A stretch of DNA of 7,298 nucleotides from Anaerolineales bacterium (GTDB lineage: Bacteria; Chloroflexota; Anaerolineae; Anaerolineales; DRMV01), in contig JALSPT010000230.1 in assembly GCA_026985785.1 (NCBI GenBank), forward strand, positions 1 through 7,298. The letters are read 5' to 3'. The notes under the pieces are model-generated. The model worked only from the letters and a program-made list of their open reading frames with translations, had not been told where the DNA came from and did not search any database. The translations under genes and the position numbers were made by a program. Of this stretch, positions 5,285 to 7,298 are shown one piece after another (position 1 is the first letter of the stretch; each line of letters starts with the position of its first letter).

Positions 5285-6968
5285 CTCCACTTTCCTCCTC
5301 GGGGAGGTGAGTTTCACGCGTGACGTCGTGATAAACCTTCAGCCAGCGCAACAAGCGTTCCTGTTCGTGCCGCGCCTCGGCGGCGCGGCGTTCTTCGCGG
5401 CGTTCCTGCATCCGCCGGAAAATGTCTTGCTGTACCACGTCGGGACGCGCGACGCCTTCGAAGATCATGGTGGTGGTGCCTACTCGGATTTCAACGTTGC
5501 CAAAGTTCAATAGCCATCCCAATAAGCCGGTGCGGGTGTGTTGAATGTTTTCGATGCTTTCCAGGGGGGCGGATTGCTTTTCTTCTGTGCCGAAGGGTTT
5601 GCGGTAGACGTCTAAGATGTGCTCCGTTGTCAGTTGATAATAATCATTGCGCCAGTCGATGATATTCCATAGCAACCATCCTGCAAACGGCAGGGCGGTC
5701 ACCAGAATCCCGATGCCTATCCACCACGAAAAAGAGAGATGGTCGCTCAACAACAGCCAGAAGATGCCCAAGGGAACGAGGAACATCATGAGCAAAGGCA
5801 GCCAGGCGCGCCGTAGCAACAAATACCAGTGTTTGCGGTAGATGATGGAGCCATTTTCCTCCACGCGTTGTTGCAAGAGGTACCACACCCGCGCCAAAAG
5901 GCCTGAGCGGGTGGTTTTGTTTTCGGTGAGGTGTTCGGGAGGCCTCTCGCTTTCTTCGGGAGGAGCACTGAGCCCCAGCTCCTCTTGCATCACTTGTACC
6001 ATTTCTTGTTGTGAGCGTTGCGTCAGCGTTTGCTTGGTGCGTTGCCAGTGTTCCTCGATGATAGAAGCCACCTCTTGGGCTGAAGATACTTCCTCGATGA
6101 TGATTTTGCCGCCGTAAGTGCGCACGACCACATCTCCGTAGCCTAATTGCCGCCCCAGCCAGGTGGTTTTCGTGGTCACGGAAAGGATGGAAGAAAGGGC
6201 TGCTTCGTTGCGGCTTTCGTATAGCAAGATGACCTTGTCAACCCACGCGACGCGGCGATTGGTCACTAAGCAGTAGTCGTTGCTCCAATCAATATATTCC
6301 CATCCCCAGATGGCGAGCGCGAAAAGGGCCAATCCCCCTCCGGCTATCGTCAAAGCGGGGAGGTTGGTCGCTCCGCCTGTAATCATCAAGGCGGCGCCTA
6401 CGATTGCTATGAGCGTTGCCCACCATATTCGGGGAAGCAGGGCAACCACAGGCCGCCCCAGAAGAAGGTACACCATTTCGTCGGTCGGTAGCCACTTGGG
6501 GCGTCGTCGGCGCGCCTGTCGTCTGCTTTTTTTGACCAGATACAACGCGGAGGCCATGGAAGGAAAAAGGCGGAGTGTTTCGGAAACATACGCCAATGGC
6601 CAGCAATACAGCATCCCTTCTGTGCTTGCCCGCGCCGTATGGGTGTGATTGGGGTAATCTTCGTCTAACGAGCATTCTTCGCTATAATAATCGCGGGGGA
6701 CCAATTGCCCCACAACAGTCATCGTGGATGTTTCATCCGTGGATTCGTCGGTAGAGGGTTTGGTTGTAGGGTAGAGGAGTTCCACCTTCCCTTGCCGTAC
6801 GAAGCATATGCCTTCGCATGGTGTTCCGGCGCGTGTCAGTATTTCACCGGCACGGAAAGAGCGGGCTTCCATTTGGGTGAGGATGGTTTCGAGCACATCA
6901 TCTGGCAAGTCGTGGAAAAGATGGATGTGGCGAATCCATTCCAGATTTTCGGGTGTAGCCGCGATCAT
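5280..6968 (-). CDS. Cyclic-nucleotide-binding-domain membrane protein with two PH-like modules
   Basis: The 562-aa product starts with a cNMP-binding (CAP-ED) fold at about residues 11-150. Its core is FHDLPDDVLETIL, FRAGEILTRAGTPCEGICFVRQGKVEL, then YYSEECSL and TARAS, which align with the phosphate-binding cassette (acidic E97/E98, R113). A Thr/Ser/Asp/Glu-rich insert (68-83) sits inside it. There is no helix-turn-helix. After a basic segment (146-158) come two repeats of a two-helix membrane hairpin followed by a bacterial PH-like (bPH/YdbT-type) domain: helices at about 181-200 and 203-223 with a PH-like domain at 225-308, then helices at about 388-407 and 413-436 with a second at 437-518. 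IDWSNDYCLVT (226-236) and IDWRNDYYQLT (437-447) mark the duplication. The C-terminus (518-545) is highly charged and probably helical. A plausible role is ligand-responsive control at the membrane; the ligand and output are unknown. ATG 6968 is preferred over ATG 7019 because GAGGTG lies 6 nt upstream and a promoter overlaps 7019. Confidence 0.85.
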   Translation of the reverse strand: MIAATPENLEWIRHIHLFHDLPDDVLETILTQMEARSFRAGEILTRAGTPCEGICFVRQGKVELLYPTTKPSTDESTDETSTMTVVGQLVPRDYYSEECSLDEDYPNHTHTARASTEGMLYCWPLAYVSETLRLFPSMASALYLVKKSRRQARRRRPKWLPTDEMVYLLLGRPVVALLPRIWWATLIAIVGAALMITGGATNLPALTIAGGGLALFALAIWGWEYIDWSNDYCLVTNRRVAWVDKVILLYESRNEAALSSILSVTTKTTWLGRQLGYGDVVVRTYGGKIIIEEVSSAQEVASIIEEHWQRTKQTLTQRSQQEMVQVMQEELGLSAPPEESERPPEHLTENKTTRSGLLARVWYLLQQRVEENGSIIYRKHWYLLLRRAWLPLLMMFLVPLGIFWLLLSDHLSFSWWIGIGILVTALPFAGWLLWNIIDWRNDYYQLTTEHILDVYRKPFGTEEKQSAPLESIENIQHTRTGLLGWLLNFGNVEIRVGTTTMIFEGVARPDVVQQDIFRRMQERREERRAAEARHEQERLLRWLKVYHDVTRETHLPEEESGV

Positions 6969-6974
6969 CGGGGA

Positions 6975-6980
6975 CACCTC
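6975..6980 (-). promoter_or_regulatory. Ribosome-binding site fixing the start of the cNMP/PH gene
   Basis: GAGGTG on the minus strand is 6 nt before ATG 6968. The in-frame upstream ATGs at 7019 and 6998 lack any comparable site. Confidence 0.7.
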
Positions 6981-7009
6981 GCTGTGGTCAGGCGGCATGG
7001 TTTGTTCAG

Positions 7010-7018
7010 ATTGTAGCA
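7010..7018 (-). promoter_or_regulatory. Extended -10 promoter for the leftward gene cluster
   Basis: The minus strand reads TGCTACAAT: TACAAT (7010-7015) with a TGn extension (7016-7018). It has one mismatch from consensus and no strong -35. The predicted start near 7003 leaves a 35-nt leader to ATG 6968 and would exclude the ATG at 7019, which the motif itself overlaps. The edge of mobile element copy 2 is 36 nt upstream of the TGn. Confidence 0.5.
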
Positions 7019-7045
7019 TGAATCAGCCTGCAAAGGGCGTGCCAA

Positions 7046-7054
7046 GGGGACGAG
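7046..7054. repeat. 9-bp target-site duplication, left of element copy 2
   Basis: GGGGACGAG directly precedes the element and is repeated exactly at 7256-7264. It differs from the duplication at copy 1, so the two copies inserted separately. Confidence 0.9.
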
Positions 7055-7255
7055 GGGTGCACTCAAATGTTGTAGATAAGGCTATCGTATGGCCAGATCT
7101 CTCCCCACCCCCTGGCGGAGGCTGTCCTCACGAAGGACAGCCTCCGCCTTCCCCCCTCCCCTCCCTTACTGAAGGGAGGGGAGGGGGAGGCCGCCGTAGG
7201 CGGCGGGGGAGGGGTGAGATCCTGAAAAGTGCTTCTACGACATTTGCTTGCACCC
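7055..7255. mobile_element. MITE-like non-autonomous element, copy 2 (201 bp)
   Basis: It has the same orientation and length as copy 1, offset by 7040 bp. It differs only at the hairpin loop (7129-7133, CACGA against TCGTG) and at 7213 (G against A at 173). The G at 7213 improves pairing of the subterminal inverted repeat, so copy 2 may be closer to the ancestral form there. Its terminal inverted repeats are 7055-7076 and 7234-7255. Its left end lies 39 nt upstream of the -10 hexamer of the cNMP/PH gene. Confidence 0.9.
7114..7148. repeat. 15-bp perfect hairpin in copy 2, loop CACGA (inverted relative to copy 1)
   Basis: The stem arms 7114-7128 and 7134-7148 are identical to those of copy 1, but the loop 7129-7133 is the reverse complement of the copy 1 loop. 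Confidence 0.9.
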
Positions 7256-7264
7256 GGGGACGAG
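7256..7264. repeat. 9-bp target-site duplication, right of element copy 2
   Basis: GGGGACGAG is identical to 7046-7054. The remaining 34 bases to the window end contain no feature I can support. Confidence 0.9.
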
Positions 7265-7298
7265 AGAAGGTGGATGGGCTTTTCGTAAATAACCCAAG

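Noticed and set aside
4503..5513. 336-codon plus-strand frame opposite recF, def and the cNMP/PH gene
   Set aside because: It is antisense to three well-supported genes, has no domain resemblance, and is typical of shadow frames in GC-rich DNA.
1..7264. Composite transposon carrying the seven genes between two repeat copies
   Set aside because: Each repeat has its own different 9-bp target duplication, showing separate insertions. The genes between are housekeeping in type, with no transposase.
7265..7298. Start of a rightward gene at the window end (GTG 7270 or ATG 7274)
   Set aside because: The ATG frame stops after four codons, and the GTG frame has only nine codons in the window with no properly spaced ribosome-binding site.

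Overview
The window reads as a gene-dense, GC-rich bacterial chromosome segment. RecF, peptide deformylase and imidazolonepropionase are clear from their motifs. The style of the proteins (a RecF of about 400 residues, a membrane protein joining a cNMP-binding domain to PH-like domains, a membrane-anchored double zinc ribbon, an HD-CinA fusion) suggests a Chloroflexota bacterium, perhaps Anaerolineae-like. That placement is inference from protein style and not from a marker search.

Layout: a 201-bp non-coding mobile element (15-215) lies just upstream of a short rightward gene for a membrane-anchored double zinc-ribbon protein (298-816). The other six genes are all leftward and tightly packed. 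In transcription order from the right they are: a 562-aa cNMP-binding/PH-like membrane protein (6968-5280), def (5231-4722), recF (4653-3445), hutI (3422-2145), a 63-aa two-helix membrane protein (2160-1969) and an HD-phosphohydrolase/CinA C-terminal fusion (1961-834). A second copy of the 201-bp element (7055-7255) lies just upstream of the cNMP/PH gene. The rightward and leftward transcription units converge with a 17-nt gap at 817-833, and I see no intrinsic terminator there.

The leftward genes are probably read as one or two overlapping transcripts. One extended -10 promoter lies before the cNMP/PH gene. A second perfect TATAAT covers that gene's stop codon and could drive def onward. The 3' part of the unit is translationally coupled: the start of the 63-aa gene overlaps the end of hutI, and its stop codon lies in the ribosome-binding site of HD-CinA. 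The functions (N-terminal methionine deformylation, recombination repair, histidine breakdown, nucleotide/NMN salvage) do not form one pathway, so this looks like a packed housekeeping cluster.

The most notable content is the repeat pair. Both copies are bounded by terminal inverted repeats, and each is flanked by its own perfect but different 9-bp direct repeat. They are therefore two independent insertions of a non-autonomous (MITE-like) element. The copies differ at only six positions, and five of these are the loop of an internal 15-bp-stem hairpin, whose sequence is exactly inverted between the copies.
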